Assembly (NCBI GenBank): GCA_946410305.1
Contig: CAMJZV010000023.1
Location: forward strand, 1-52,255
Direction: 5' to 3'
From: an uncultured Prevotellaceae bacterium
Lineage (GTDB): Bacteria; Bacteroidota; Bacteroidia; Bacteroidales; Bacteroidaceae
DNA: 52,255 bases
Position numbers and translations under genes: made by a program
Shown: in pieces, positions 17,573 through 26,860 of the stretch
How the letters are laid out: every line of letters starts with the position of its first letter
Position numbering within the stretch: position 1 is the first letter of the stretch
Notes under the pieces: model-generated
Seen by the model: only the letters and a program-made list of their open reading frames with translations
Told to the model about the DNA's origin: nothing
Databases searched by the model: none

Positions 17573-19018
17573 TTAATAGAATATCATGGATAGCAGATAT
17601 GCCACGATAGTGGATGTGAAGACACTGATGAGGCCAGGCATCATGAACGAGTGGTTCAGCAGGTACTTACCGATAATCGTAGTGCCCGAGCGGTCGAAGT
17701 TCACGGTAGCAATATCGCTGGGGTAGTTGGGGATGAAGAAGTAACCGTAGACGGCAGGAAGTACTCCAAGCAATACTGGGCCGGGGATGCCCAGCTTATA
17801 GGCCAATGGCAACATGGCGACAACGACAGCTCCCTGGGAGTTGATAAGCACAGAAACCATGAAGAACACAAAGGCAATGCTCCAAGGATAGGCCTTCACA
17901 ACACCTGCCAGCATGTCCTGCATCTCGTCCATGTAGTTCGAGAAATAGGTATCTGCAAGCCAGGCGATACCATAGATGGCTACGACGGCGACCATACCTG
18001 ACTGCCATACCGGACCAGCAACGGCCTTCTTGGGAGCAGCCTTACAGAAGATAATCATCAATGCTGCAGCAGAAATCATCACAATCTGGATGACGAGGTT
18101 CATCTTCAGGGCGATGGTACCTGTCTCTGTCAAGCCCGTAGCGACAATGCCTGCTTTTGCGAGTGCAGCTGCGGAAATCTTCGTTCCGCCAACAATCATC
18201 ACATCACCAGCACCTTTCACCACTTTCACGGTAGTATAAGAGGGTAACAGCTGGGGCAGGGCAGCGAACAGTACGATAACAGCCAGTGCACCAAGGAAGA
18301 TGAATACGGCATTCTTGGCCGACTGTGGAATCTCCTTGTCCAACGTGGTTGCTCCACCACCATAGATATAATCACGTTGTGCAGGGTCGGCAATCTTCTT
18401 CTGGAACTCTGGATCCTTGTCAAGGTCAAGACCGCGACGATAGGATGCCGTAGCTGCGGCCATCAGGCCACAGATACAGGCAGGAATGGAAATCATCAGC
18501 ACGCGTGGAATGGTGATGTCGAAACCATTGGCGTTAGAAATACTGACGAAAGCCACAACGGCAGCAGCGATAGGTGAACACGTGATACCCACCTGCGAGG
18601 CGATACTGGCCACACCACAAGGACGCTCAGGACGGATGCCCTTCTTCAGTGCGATATCACAGATGATAGGCATCAGCGTGTAAACCACGTGACCAGTACC
18701 TACCAGCACTGTCAGGAAGAAAGTGGTAAGGGGTGCCAGGAAGGTGATGCGGTCAGGATGTTTTCTCAGCAGCTTCTCGGCAATCTGGATCAGCCAGTCC
18801 ATACCGCCCGAAGCCTGCATAATACCTGCACAGGTCACGGCAGCAATGATGATGTAGATCACATCGGTAGGGGGCGTACCTGGCTTCAGTCCGAATCCGA
18901 AGACCAGCAGTGCAAGACCGATACCGGAGATGGCACCCAGTGCCAAACTGCCATAACGAGAGCCAACCCATAGTGCGCCGAGCACTATCAGGAGTTGAAT
19001 AATCATAGTAATTGTCAT
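17573..19018 (-). CDS. dcuB: Anaerobic C4-dicarboxylate transporter, DcuB type
   Basis: This is a 481-residue inner-membrane protein with about 12 hydrophobic helices. The blocks 'MQASGGMDWLIQIAEKLLRKHP', 'GTGHVVYTLMPIICDIALKKG', 'RPERP' and 'YPSDIATVNFDRSGTTIIGKY' are those of Dcu family carriers, closer to DcuB than DcuA. It exchanges fumarate or other C4 acids for succinate, which suits an anaerobe that makes succinate by fumarate reduction. It has its own promoter and terminator and is divergent from the M6 protease gene. Confidence 0.93.
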   Translation of the reverse strand: MTITMIIQLLIVLGALWVGSRYGSLALGAISGIGLALLVFGFGLKPGTPPTDVIYIIIAAVTCAGIMQASGGMDWLIQIAEKLLRKHPDRITFLAPLTTFFLTVLVGTGHVVYTLMPIICDIALKKGIRPERPCGVASIASQVGITCSPIAAAVVAFVSISNANGFDITIPRVLMISIPACICGLMAAATASYRRGLDLDKDPEFQKKIADPAQRDYIYGGGATTLDKEIPQSAKNAVFIFLGALAVIVLFAALPQLLPSYTTVKVVKGAGDVMIVGGTKISAAALAKAGIVATGLTETGTIALKMNLVIQIVMISAAALMIIFCKAAPKKAVAGPVWQSGMVAVVAIYGIAWLADTYFSNYMDEMQDMLAGVVKAYPWSIAFVFFMVSVLINSQGAVVVAMLPLAYKLGIPGPVLLGVLPAVYGYFFIPNYPSDIATVNFDRSGTTIIGKYLLNHSFMMPGLISVFTSTIVAYLLSMIFY

Positions 19019-19062
19019 GTGATATAATAGTTTTAGTTATTGAAATGTCACGTATTTTGTTG

Positions 19063-19093
19063 CAAAAATAGTCAATTCTTTTGAAACCACAAA
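19063..19093 (-). promoter_or_regulatory. Promoter of dcuB
   Basis: On the minus strand the -7 element TAttTTTG is at 19070-19063 and a -33 TTTG at 19093-19090, 19 bases apart. The leader is about 40 bases. Confidence 0.75.
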
Positions 19094-19121
19094 CAATTTT
19101 CCTGTTTTTTTGAACAGATAT

Positions 19122-19153
19122 TTTGTGATTGAACGAAATATTATGTAACTTTG
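19122..19153 (+). promoter_or_regulatory. Promoter of the M6 metalloprotease gene
   Basis: A -33 TTTG (19122-19125) and a -7 TAacTTTG (19146-19153) are 20 bases apart. The start codon lies 41 bases beyond. Confidence 0.8.
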
Positions 19154-19194
19154 CAGCCAGTTTGGGATAAATCCTGACTATTAAAAATATAAAT

Positions 19195-20991
19195 ATGATG
19201 AAGCGATTGTTCTTGGGTATAGTCCTGTTGTTGGCTACCGTTGCCATTCGTGCGGCACGAGCCTATAGCGAACCGTTTGTGGTCAACCAGCCCGACGGGA
19301 CGCAGTTGACACTCGTTCTCAACGGCGACGAGCATATGTCGTGGCTAACCACCAGTGACGGCACCATCGTTATGAAAACCCCTCAAGGCTACTGCGTTGC
19401 CTCGATTGATGATCATGGCGAACTTGTCGCCTCGCATCTGGTAGCCCACCAGCCTGTCCAGCGTACTGCTGAGGAACAGCAGGTTTGCCAGCTTCAGCAG
19501 CAGCGTAGGAGTCTGTTCTTCCAGCAGGTCAATACCACCTGGAATGCTGCCCGCAGGGCTCAGGTGACTGGTAAGAACTATTTCCCTCATTCGGGCAGTC
19601 CTAAGTGTCTTGTCATTTTGGCCCAATTCTCTGACAAATCCTTTACCAGCGAGAATGCACATGAGCAGTTTGAGCAATATATCAATGGCGACGTCCAGGA
19701 GGATATGGGGCATAAGGAAGATAAAAATCTGGTGAGCGTCAAGAAATACTTTGAGCAGTCGAGTCAAGGGCAATTTACGCCACAGTTTGATGTGGTGGGC
19801 CCTGTCACCTTGCCACAGACATTGGAATATTACGGCAAGAACCAAGGCACAACGAAAGATGTTAATTTCAATCAGTTCTGCAAAGATGCCATTGCTGCTG
19901 TCGACGACGAGGTAGACTTTAAGGACTATGACAATGACAATGATGGTGACGCTGAACTGGTGTGCATCATCTATGCAGGCTATGGAGAAAATGTTAGCGG
20001 CAACCCAGCCGAAACAATCTGGCCCAAATGTGGTATACGAAATCTTGCGACCAATGACAGAGTGAAAGTTAATTATATCAATTGTGGAGCGGAATTGCGT
20101 AAAAAAGGTGAAACAAATATCAATGGTATTGGAGTCTTTTGCCATGAGTTCTCGCACGGCATGGGTCTGCCCGATTTGTATGTTACAGTTGATTCGTCCA
20201 TGATTAACAATCAGTCACCAGAGTTCTTTGATTTAATGGACTACGGTGAGCATGCTGCTAACGGCTATGCTCCTGTGCCTTATAGCGTTTGGGAACAGGA
20301 AGCAATGGGTTGGATAGAAGTGGAGCAGCTTACTGACTCGCAGACAGGCATTGAACTGATGCCCCTTGTTCATGGCGGCAAGGCCTATAAGTTTGGTAAT
20401 AGTACCAATCCGAATGAATGGATCATGATAGAGAACGTGCAGAAGGCACGAAGCGATGAAAACCGCCCGCTTGGCTTCCCCTATGGTCATGGCCTCTTGG
20501 TATGGCATATCGCCTATCAATCTGGTGTGGTTAATATGGGTGACTATCCAAACAATGAGGCTCTGAAACCGCGCGTATGCATTGTTCCCGCTGATAAAGA
20601 GGTTATCAATGGTTATCTGATGGGAAATACTTATACTCAAAAAGAGTATTTGACAAGTCTGCAGGGCGATCCTTTCCCAGGCGCAAAAAATATCACGGCG
20701 CTGACGCCTGAGCTGTCGTTGCCCAACTATAAGTTCTATAACGACTTTAAAGATAACGACGATGATGAGGTTCCTCAGTACAAGTTGACCGACATTAAAG
20801 AAGAAGAAGAATCTGGAGTTGTCACCTTCAATTTCGTAAATATAGCAACGGACGTGAAAGCCATTATAGACCATCACGACACGCTGGCTGCTGACTACTA
20901 CACGCTGGAAGGTCGCAGTATGGGCCGTGATTATCACTATTTGCCCAAGGGCATCTATGTCAGAAATGGCATGAAGGTTGTAAAGAAGTAG
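19195..20991 (+). CDS. Secreted M6 family metalloprotease
   Basis: This 598-residue protein has a signal peptide (about 1-23), a propeptide-like region to about 135, and a zinc protease domain with HEFSHGMGLPD (His317, Glu318, His321), the M6/InhA HExxHGxGLPD motif, and 'DLMDYGEH' as the Met-turn region. A 'DYDNDNDGDAEL' stretch near 240 is a likely calcium-binding loop. The C-terminal 'YYTLEGRSMGRDY' and 'LPKGIYVRNGMKVVKK' form the export tail seen on other proteins here. M6 enzymes degrade extracellular host or dietary proteins; the substrate here is unknown. The next gene starts 3 bases after the stop. Confidence 0.9.
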   Translation: MMKRLFLGIVLLLATVAIRAARAYSEPFVVNQPDGTQLTLVLNGDEHMSWLTTSDGTIVMKTPQGYCVASIDDHGELVASHLVAHQPVQRTAEEQQVCQLQQQRRSLFFQQVNTTWNAARRAQVTGKNYFPHSGSPKCLVILAQFSDKSFTSENAHEQFEQYINGDVQEDMGHKEDKNLVSVKKYFEQSSQGQFTPQFDVVGPVTLPQTLEYYGKNQGTTKDVNFNQFCKDAIAAVDDEVDFKDYDNDNDGDAELVCIIYAGYGENVSGNPAETIWPKCGIRNLATNDRVKVNYINCGAELRKKGETNINGIGVFCHEFSHGMGLPDLYVTVDSSMINNQSPEFFDLMDYGEHAANGYAPVPYSVWEQEAMGWIEVEQLTDSQTGIELMPLVHGGKAYKFGNSTNPNEWIMIENVQKARSDENRPLGFPYGHGLLVWHIAYQSGVVNMGDYPNNEALKPRVCIVPADKEVINGYLMGNTYTQKEYLTSLQGDPFPGAKNITALTPELSLPNYKFYNDFKDNDDDEVPQYKLTDIKEEEESGVVTFNFVNIATDVKAIIDHHDTLAADYYTLEGRSMGRDYHYLPKGIYVRNGMKVVKK

Positions 20992-20994
20992 TTT

Positions 20995-21501
20995 ATGAAA
21001 GAAGTAACAATAAGTGATGCTACGTTGCGCAAGGCTGCTGGCGAGGGTATGGATGCCTTTGTCGGTGCTTTTGTGACAGCTATCAAGGAGGCTATCGGTG
21101 GTGAACTGACCAGCGAGACGATGAGCGAGTTGAACAGTGACCAGATTACGCTGCTGGCATGGGACGTGCTGCATGAGGAGGTGATGGACGGCGGTTTCGT
21201 ACAGCTGATTCATAACGGCTACGGCACATTCATCTTCAAGAATCCCTTTGCCAAGGCGCTGAAGCAGCTGTGGGGCATGCGCGAACTGTCGAAGCTGATA
21301 TACGATGCGCACACACTGTATGCCAAGTATCACGAACAGATAGAGCGCGACTGTACGGACGATGAGTTTATGGCGATGTTCGAGCAGTTCCCTGAATTCG
21401 ACGATATGGACGATGAGTTCGTGGAGAAGGAAGAGGAGTGGACGGAGCAGATAGCACGCTATATCGATGAAAATATTGAGAAATTCGCTGTAATACAATG
21501 A
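20995..21501 (+). CDS. DMP19 family (DUF4375) protein
   Basis: The 168-residue soluble protein is acidic toward the C-terminus. The '[20 protein letters not shown]' and '[17 protein letters not shown]' blocks match the DMP19/DUF4375 family, small all-helical proteins; a Neisseria member is a DNA mimic, but most have no known role. It starts 3 bases after the M6 protease stop and overlaps smpB by 4 bases, so it is in the same transcript, though no functional link to either is visible. Confidence 0.75.
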   Translation: MKEVTISDATLRKAAGEGMDAFVGAFVTAIKEAIGGELTSETMSELNSDQITLLAWDVLHEEVMDGGFVQLIHNGYGTFIFKNPFAKALKQLWGMRELSKLIYDAHTLYAKYHEQIERDCTDDEFMAMFEQFPEFDDMDDEFVEKEEEWTEQIARYIDENIEKFAVIQ

Positions 21502-21980
21502 ATAAGCAACAAGAGGAACTTCGCAAGAAGAGTCCTGTACAGATAAAAAACAGAAAGGCCTCGTTTGAATATTTCTTTATTGAGGAGTTTACCGCAGGCA
21601 TCGTGCTGACAGGTACGGAGATTAAGAGCATCCGTTTGGGTAAGGCGAGTCTGGTAGACACCTATTGCACCATCATCAATGGCGAGCTGTGGGTAAAGGG
21701 TATGAATATCTCGCCCTATTTCTATGGTTCGTACAACAACCACGAGATGAAGCGCGACCGCAAGCTGTTGCTGACCAAACGCGAGATTGCCAAACTGACA
21801 TCGGCCACCAAGCAGACGGGCTACACCATCGTGCCGCTGCTGGTATTCATCGACGAGAAGGGCCGTGCTAAGATGGACATCGCCCTGTGTAAGGGTAAGA
21901 AGGAATTCGACAAGCGCCAGACGCTGAAGGAGAAAGAAGACAGACGCGAGATGGATCGCGCTATGAAGGTATACAAATAA
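21498..21980 (+). CDS. smpB: SsrA-binding protein SmpB
   Basis: The 160-residue tmRNA partner delivers tmRNA to stalled ribosomes for trans-translation. Typical blocks are present: '[20 protein letters not shown]', '[18 protein letters not shown]', '[16 protein letters not shown]', and the basic tail '[17 protein letters not shown]'. The ATG overlaps the preceding stop (ATGA), indicating translational coupling. The tmRNA gene is not in this window. Confidence 0.96.
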   Translation: MNKQQEELRKKSPVQIKNRKASFEYFFIEEFTAGIVLTGTEIKSIRLGKASLVDTYCTIINGELWVKGMNISPYFYGSYNNHEMKRDRKLLLTKREIAKLTSATKQTGYTIVPLLVFIDEKGRAKMDIALCKGKKEFDKRQTLKEKEDRREMDRAMKVYK

Positions 21981-22001
21981 GAAATAGGTAAGAAGGGTTT
22001 G

Positions 22002-24716
22002 ATGGAAGAGGTAAAAAGAAAGACGATGAGGGATCTCGTTCAGGAGCGCGTGCTGATTCTGGATGGTGCTATGGGTACCATGATAGGAAAGGTGCTGGGC
22101 AAGACGGGTAATTCAGACCGTCTGAATCTGGAGTGTCCGGAGATCATCATTGACATCCACCGCAAATACTTGGAGGCTGGTGCGGACATTATCACCACCA
22201 ACACGTTCAATGCCCAGCGCGTGTCGCAGGCTGACTACCACTTGGAGGATAAAGCCCGCGAGATGGCGCTGATTGGTGCCCAGCTGGCACGTCAGTGTGC
22301 TGACGAGTTTTCCTCGTCAGACAAGCCCCGCTTTGTGGCTGGTTCCATCGGACCTACCAACAAGACATGCTCGATGTCGCCTGATGTCAGCAATCCCGCA
22401 CTGCGTGATCTGACCTACGACGCGCTGTTTGACGCCTATCTGGAACAGACCGACGCCCTGTTGGAGGGTGGTGTAGACGCCCTGCTGGTAGAGACCATCT
22501 TTGACACCCTGAATGCGAAGGTGGCTATCGACGCCTCACTGACAGCCATGAAGCAGCGTGGCCGTGAGGTTCCCATCATGCTGAGTGCTACCGTCAGTGA
22601 TCTGGCAGGACGCACGCTGAGTGGACAGACCCTCGACGCCTTCTTGGCCAGCATCAGCAGCTATCCTATCTTCTCGGTGGGTCTGAACTGTTCGTTTGGT
22701 GCCAGTCAGATGATTGTCTATCTGCGCCAGTTGGCACGCAAGGCACCGTACTATGTGAGTGCCTATCCCAATGCAGGTCTTCCCAATGCGATGGGACTCT
22801 ACGATGAGACTGCTGAGTCGATGGCTCCCAAGATTGGCGAGATGATTGACGAGGGACTGGTGAACATTGTGGGTGGCTGTTGCGGTACTGACGAGACATT
22901 TATTGCCGCCTATGTTCCTTTGGTGGAGGGTAAAGCGCCTCGTAAACCCGTTGCCAAGCCCGACACCATGTGGCTCAGCGGACTGGAGATGCTGGACGTA
23001 ACCCCCGAGGTACACTTCGTCAATGTGGGTGAGCGCTGTAATGTGGCAGGCTCGAGAAAGTTCCTCAGACTGATACAGGAGAAACAATATGACGAGGCTA
23101 TCGCCATCGCCCGCAAACAGGTAGCAGACGGTGCGCTGGTCATCGATGTGAATATGGACGACGGACTGCTGGATGCAAAGACGGAGATGGTGAATTTTCT
23201 TAACACCATTGCCGCAGAGCCCGACATCGCTTCCGTTCCTGTGATGATAGACTCGTCAGACTGGAATGTCATCGTGGCAGGTTTGAAATGCTTGCAGGGT
23301 AAAGGCATCGTCAACAGCATCTCGCTGAAAGAGGGCGAGGAAGTATTCATCCGTCACGCCCAGGATATCAAGCGTTATGGTGCTGCCGTCGTCGTGATGT
23401 GCTTCGACGAACAAGGACAGGCCACAACCTATGAACGTCGTATTGAGATAGCAGAACGAGCATATCGCATTCTAACCCAGCAGGTTGGTATTAATCCGTT
23501 AGATATTATCTTTGACCCCAACATCCTGGCTGTCGCTACTGGTATGGAAGAACACGACGCTTATGCTGCCGACTTTATCCGTGCTACCGAGTGGATTAAG
23601 AAGAACCTGCCAGGGGCGCATGTCAGCGGAGGTGTCAGCAACCTCTCGTTCTCGTTCCGTGGCAACAACTACATCCGTGAGGCCATGCATGCCGTATTCC
23701 TCTACCACGCCATCCAGGCGGGTATGGATTTCGGCATTGTGAATCCAGCTACGAAAGTTCTTTACAGCGACATTCCTGCTGAACAGCTCGAAATCATTGA
23801 AGATGTCATCCTCTATCGTCGTGCTGACGCCAGCGAACGACTGATAGCTTTAGCGGCGGAACTGGCTGCTGAGAAGGCGACGGCAAACCCTACGTCAGCG
23901 CCCGTCGCCAAGCAGGAGGCGAGGCCTGAATCAATAGACGAACGCTTGCAGCAAGCATTGATAAAAGGGGTGGGTGACTACCTGAAGGAGGACTTGGAGG
24001 AAGCCCTGCAGAAATATCCCAAGGCCGTCAGCATCATCGAAGGACCCTTGATGACGGGTATGAATAAGGTCGGCGAGCTCTTTGGCGCTGGCAAGATGTT
24101 TTTGCCACAGGTGGTGAAGACGGCACGCACCATGAAGCAGGCTGTGTCCATTCTGCAACCATATATAGAAGAGCAGCGGGGCGACGCCCAGGGTGAGAAG
24201 GCTGGCAAGATACTGCTGGCAACGGTGAAGGGCGACGTCCACGACATTGGTAAGAACATCGTTGGCGTCATCATGACGTGTAACAACTATGAGGTTATCG
24301 ATATGGGTGTGATGGTGCCTGCCGAACAGATTGTGCGCAAGGCCATAGAGGAGAAGGTCGACATGATTGGACTCTCAGGACTTATCACACCCAGCCTGGA
24401 AGAGATGGTCAACGTGGCCCACGAGATGCAGCGTGCAGGACTAGACATACCTATTATGATTGGTGGTGCCACGACCAGCGAACTGCATGTGGCCCTGAAG
24501 ATAGCGCCCGTATATGGTGGGCCCGTGCTATGGATGAAGGACGCCTCGCAGAATGCACTGGTGGCATCACGCCTGATGAACCGTGAACAGGAACAGCAGA
24601 TAGAGCAGGAGCTCGATGCAAAATACGAACAGCTGCGCGACAACTACCAGCAGCAACAGCAAGAGCTGCTGACGCTGGAGGAAGCCAGAAAGAACAAACC
24701 GAACTTATGGAAATAA
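22002..24716 (+). CDS. metH: Cobalamin-dependent methionine synthase without the reactivation domain
   Basis: The 904-residue enzyme transfers the methyl group of methyltetrahydrofolate to homocysteine through B12. Domains in order: homocysteine-binding (about 1-310, zinc cysteines in 'GLNCSFG' and 'GGCCGT'), pterin-binding (about 330-600, 'FVNVGERCNVAGSRKF', 'MIDSSDWNVI'), helical cap (about 640-735, 'GAGKMFLPQVVKTARTMKQAV') and B12-binding with 'DVHDIGKNIV'. The protein stops there; the AdoMet-binding activation domain of E. coli MetH (1,227 residues) is absent. The ATG at 22002 is preferred over the TTG one codon before it. The HAD gene overlaps its end by 10 bases. Confidence 0.96.
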   Translation: MEEVKRKTMRDLVQERVLILDGAMGTMIGKVLGKTGNSDRLNLECPEIIIDIHRKYLEAGADIITTNTFNAQRVSQADYHLEDKAREMALIGAQLARQCADEFSSSDKPRFVAGSIGPTNKTCSMSPDVSNPALRDLTYDALFDAYLEQTDALLEGGVDALLVETIFDTLNAKVAIDASLTAMKQRGREVPIMLSATVSDLAGRTLSGQTLDAFLASISSYPIFSVGLNCSFGASQMIVYLRQLARKAPYYVSAYPNAGLPNAMGLYDETAESMAPKIGEMIDEGLVNIVGGCCGTDETFIAAYVPLVEGKAPRKPVAKPDTMWLSGLEMLDVTPEVHFVNVGERCNVAGSRKFLRLIQEKQYDEAIAIARKQVADGALVIDVNMDDGLLDAKTEMVNFLNTIAAEPDIASVPVMIDSSDWNVIVAGLKCLQGKGIVNSISLKEGEEVFIRHAQDIKRYGAAVVVMCFDEQGQATTYERRIEIAERAYRILTQQVGINPLDIIFDPNILAVATGMEEHDAYAADFIRATEWIKKNLPGAHVSGGVSNLSFSFRGNNYIREAMHAVFLYHAIQAGMDFGIVNPATKVLYSDIPAEQLEIIEDVILYRRADASERLIALAAELAAEKATANPTSAPVAKQEARPESIDERLQQALIKGVGDYLKEDLEEALQKYPKAVSIIEGPLMTGMNKVGELFGAGKMFLPQVVKTARTMKQAVSILQPYIEEQRGDAQGEKAGKILLATVKGDVHDIGKNIVGVIMTCNNYEVIDMGVMVPAEQIVRKAIEEKVDMIGLSGLITPSLEEMVNVAHEMQRAGLDIPIMIGGATTSELHVALKIAPVYGGPVLWMKDASQNALVASRLMNREQEQQIEQELDAKYEQLRDNYQQQQQELLTLEEARKNKPNLWK

Positions 24717-25339
24717 AAACAGTGATATTCGACTTGGGAGGCGTAATCATTACGCTCGACCAGTCACAAGCCATTCAACGTTTCAAGGAATTAGGACTGG
24801 CAGATGCTGAACAGCGTCTAGACCCGTACCTGCAGAGTGGCATCTTTGGTGATTTGGAAGGAGGAAAGATAACAGCAGAGGATTTCCGTCGTGAGCTCTC
24901 CATACTGGTGGGCCATGAGGTTACTGTGGAGCAGTGTGAATATGCCTGGCAGGGCTATGCCAAGGCGTTGCCCCAGCGCAACCTCGACGCCCTGAAGCGT
25001 CTGCACGAAGAGGGCTATCGCGTCTTGCTGCTCTCGAATACCAATCCCTATATGATGGCGTGGGCAGAGAGCGACCAGTTTGATGGTCATGGACACCCGC
25101 TGTCACACTATTTCGATGCCTGCTATCTGAGCTATCAGCTGAAACTGATGAAACCTTCGGAGATGATATTCCGCGAGGTGTTGCGTAGAGAGAAGATCTT
25201 TGCCTCTGAGGCACTCTTTGTGGACGATGGTCCACGTAATGTGATGGTAGCCAGTCAGCTGGGCATGAGGACATATTGTCCTGAGAATGGTGCAGACTGG
25301 ACGGAGAAAATCTATGATATCCTAAACGAGAGAAGATGA
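24707..25339 (+). CDS. HAD-superfamily phosphatase, YihX-like
   Basis: This 210-residue protein has a Rossmann core and a helical cap after motif I. Motif I is 'VIFDLGGVII' (nucleophile Asp, with Gly where many HADs have a second Asp, as in the YihX/epoxide-hydrolase-like branch). Motif II is 'LLSNTN', a Lys lies in 'LKLMKPSEMIF', and motif IV is 'FVDDGPRNV'. YihX acts on glucose-1-phosphate, which would fit the glycogen genes elsewhere in the window, but substrate cannot be deduced. It overlaps metH by 10 bases and the next gene by 4. Confidence 0.85.
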   Translation: MEIKTVIFDLGGVIITLDQSQAIQRFKELGLADAEQRLDPYLQSGIFGDLEGGKITAEDFRRELSILVGHEVTVEQCEYAWQGYAKALPQRNLDALKRLHEEGYRVLLLSNTNPYMMAWAESDQFDGHGHPLSHYFDACYLSYQLKLMKPSEMIFREVLRREKIFASEALFVDDGPRNVMVASQLGMRTYCPENGADWTEKIYDILNERR

Positions 25340-26817
25340 GACGAATCGTATTTTTACTAGCCGCCATGCTGGCACTAGCCGTACAGGCACAGCAGAAACG
25401 TGAGTTCCGTGGTGCGTGGATACAGTGTGTCAACGGACAGTTCAAGGGGATGCCCACCAAGGAGATGCAGAAGACGCTGAGCTATCAGCTGGACGAGTTG
25501 AAGAAGGACGGCTGCAATGCCATCATCTTCCAGGTGCGCCCCGAGTGTGACGCACTCTACGAGAGTCAGCTGGAGCCTTGGAGCTACTATCTGACAGGGC
25601 AGCAGGGTAGGGCACCACAGCCCTATTGGGACCCACTGCAATGGATGATTGACCAGTGTCACCAGCGCGGCATGGAGCTGCATGCATGGATCAATCCCTA
25701 TCGTGCGAAGACCAAGGCGGCTCATACACTGGCCAGCAATCATATCGCCAACCGTTATCCAGAGCGTTGCTTCGACTACGACGGTTTGACGGTGCTGAAT
25801 CCTGCCATCAAGGAGAACCGCGACTTCATCTGTGAGGTGGTCAGCGACATCCTGACACGCTATGATGTTGACGGTTTGCATATAGACGACTATTTCTATC
25901 CGTATCCTGTCGAGGGTGTGGAAATTCCTGACAGAGCGTTCTTCAGAGCTGACAATGGAGGCTATCAGAATATTGGTGACTGGCGCCGTCATAACGTCAA
26001 CCTCTTTGTGGAACAGCTCTACCAGACTGTTCATGACATCAAACCATGGGTGAAGGTGGGCATATCGCCTTTCGGCATCTATCGTAACCAGAAGAGCGAC
26101 CCCATCGGCAGTCGCACCAATGGTCTGCAGAACTATGACCAGCTGTATGCTGACATCCTGTTGTGGGACGAGAAGGGCTGGATGGACTACTGCGTCCCCC
26201 AGCTGTATTGGGAGATTGGCAACAAGGCTGCTGACTATGACGAACTGATACACTGGTGGAACGACCACTGCACGAATACCAACCTCTATATCGGTGAGGA
26301 TGTGGAGCGCACCGTGAAATTCGCGGATCTCAAGAATCCACAGCGCCACCAGATGGCTGCCAAGAGAGCGCTCCACGACGCACTGCCCAACGTGAAGGGT
26401 ACAGTGCTGTGGTATGCCAAGGCTGCTGTTGACAATGTGGGTAAATATGGCACTTCGTTGCGTAACAACTACTGGCGTAAGCCTGCCTTGCAGCCTGTGA
26501 CACCCTGGATTGATGACAAAGGACCTGGCAAGGTGCGTAAGTTGAAGGTCGTTGAGATTGACGACAAGAGGGTGCTGTTCTGGACGGCTCCCAAAGGTGA
26601 TAAGTGGTATGATGTGGCTACCAAGTATGTCGTCTACCGCTTCGACAAAGGCGAAGATATCAATCTCGAAGACCCCACCAAGATGGTCGCCATCACGTCC
26701 GACACTCATTTCGAACTGCCTGATCAGCCACGCAAGACGCGCCACGTCTATGTGGTGACGGCTCTCGACCGTCTGCAGAACGAGAGTGGCATCGTGAAGA
26801 AAAAGGTGAAATACTAA
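25336..26817 (+). CDS. Secreted family 10-like glycosyl hydrolase (GHL10/DUF187)
   Basis: The 493-residue protein has a signal peptide (1-18, 'LALAVQAQ'), then a TIM-barrel GHL10 domain: 'KREFRGAWIQCVNGQF', 'GCNAIIFQVRPECDALYES', 'MELHAWINPYRAK', 'VDGLHIDDYFYPYP', 'VKVGISPFGIYRN' and 'WMDYCVPQLYWEIG'. A fibronectin-type-III-like region follows from about 395 to the end. GHL10 proteins are thought to cut peptidoglycan or other amino-sugar polymers in the periplasm or outer membrane. The ATG overlaps the HAD gene by 4 bases. Confidence 0.9.
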   Translation: MRRIVFLLAAMLALAVQAQQKREFRGAWIQCVNGQFKGMPTKEMQKTLSYQLDELKKDGCNAIIFQVRPECDALYESQLEPWSYYLTGQQGRAPQPYWDPLQWMIDQCHQRGMELHAWINPYRAKTKAAHTLASNHIANRYPERCFDYDGLTVLNPAIKENRDFICEVVSDILTRYDVDGLHIDDYFYPYPVEGVEIPDRAFFRADNGGYQNIGDWRRHNVNLFVEQLYQTVHDIKPWVKVGISPFGIYRNQKSDPIGSRTNGLQNYDQLYADILLWDEKGWMDYCVPQLYWEIGNKAADYDELIHWWNDHCTNTNLYIGEDVERTVKFADLKNPQRHQMAAKRALHDALPNVKGTVLWYAKAAVDNVGKYGTSLRNNYWRKPALQPVTPWIDDKGPGKVRKLKVVEIDDKRVLFWTAPKGDKWYDVATKYVVYRFDKGEDINLEDPTKMVAITSDTHFELPDQPRKTRHVYVVTALDRLQNESGIVKKKVKY

Positions 26818-26818
26818 C

Positions 26819-26860
26819 GGTTATTGGTTCACGGTTAATGGTTATTGGTTCATGGTTACA
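26819..26860. repeat. Tandem 21-bp repeat that contains the start codon of the next gene
   Basis: Unit 1 (26819-26839) and unit 2 (26840-26860) are ggttattggttca-y-ggttaah-like copies. In unit 2 a C-to-T change turns 'cacgg' into 'catgg', which supplies the ATG at 26852. A related repeat in the opposite orientation lies before the HU gene. Confidence 0.8.

Noticed and set aside
25375..26745. 456-residue minus-strand frame opposite the GHL10 gene
   Set aside because: Antisense shadow; the plus-strand protein has signal peptide and all family motifs.
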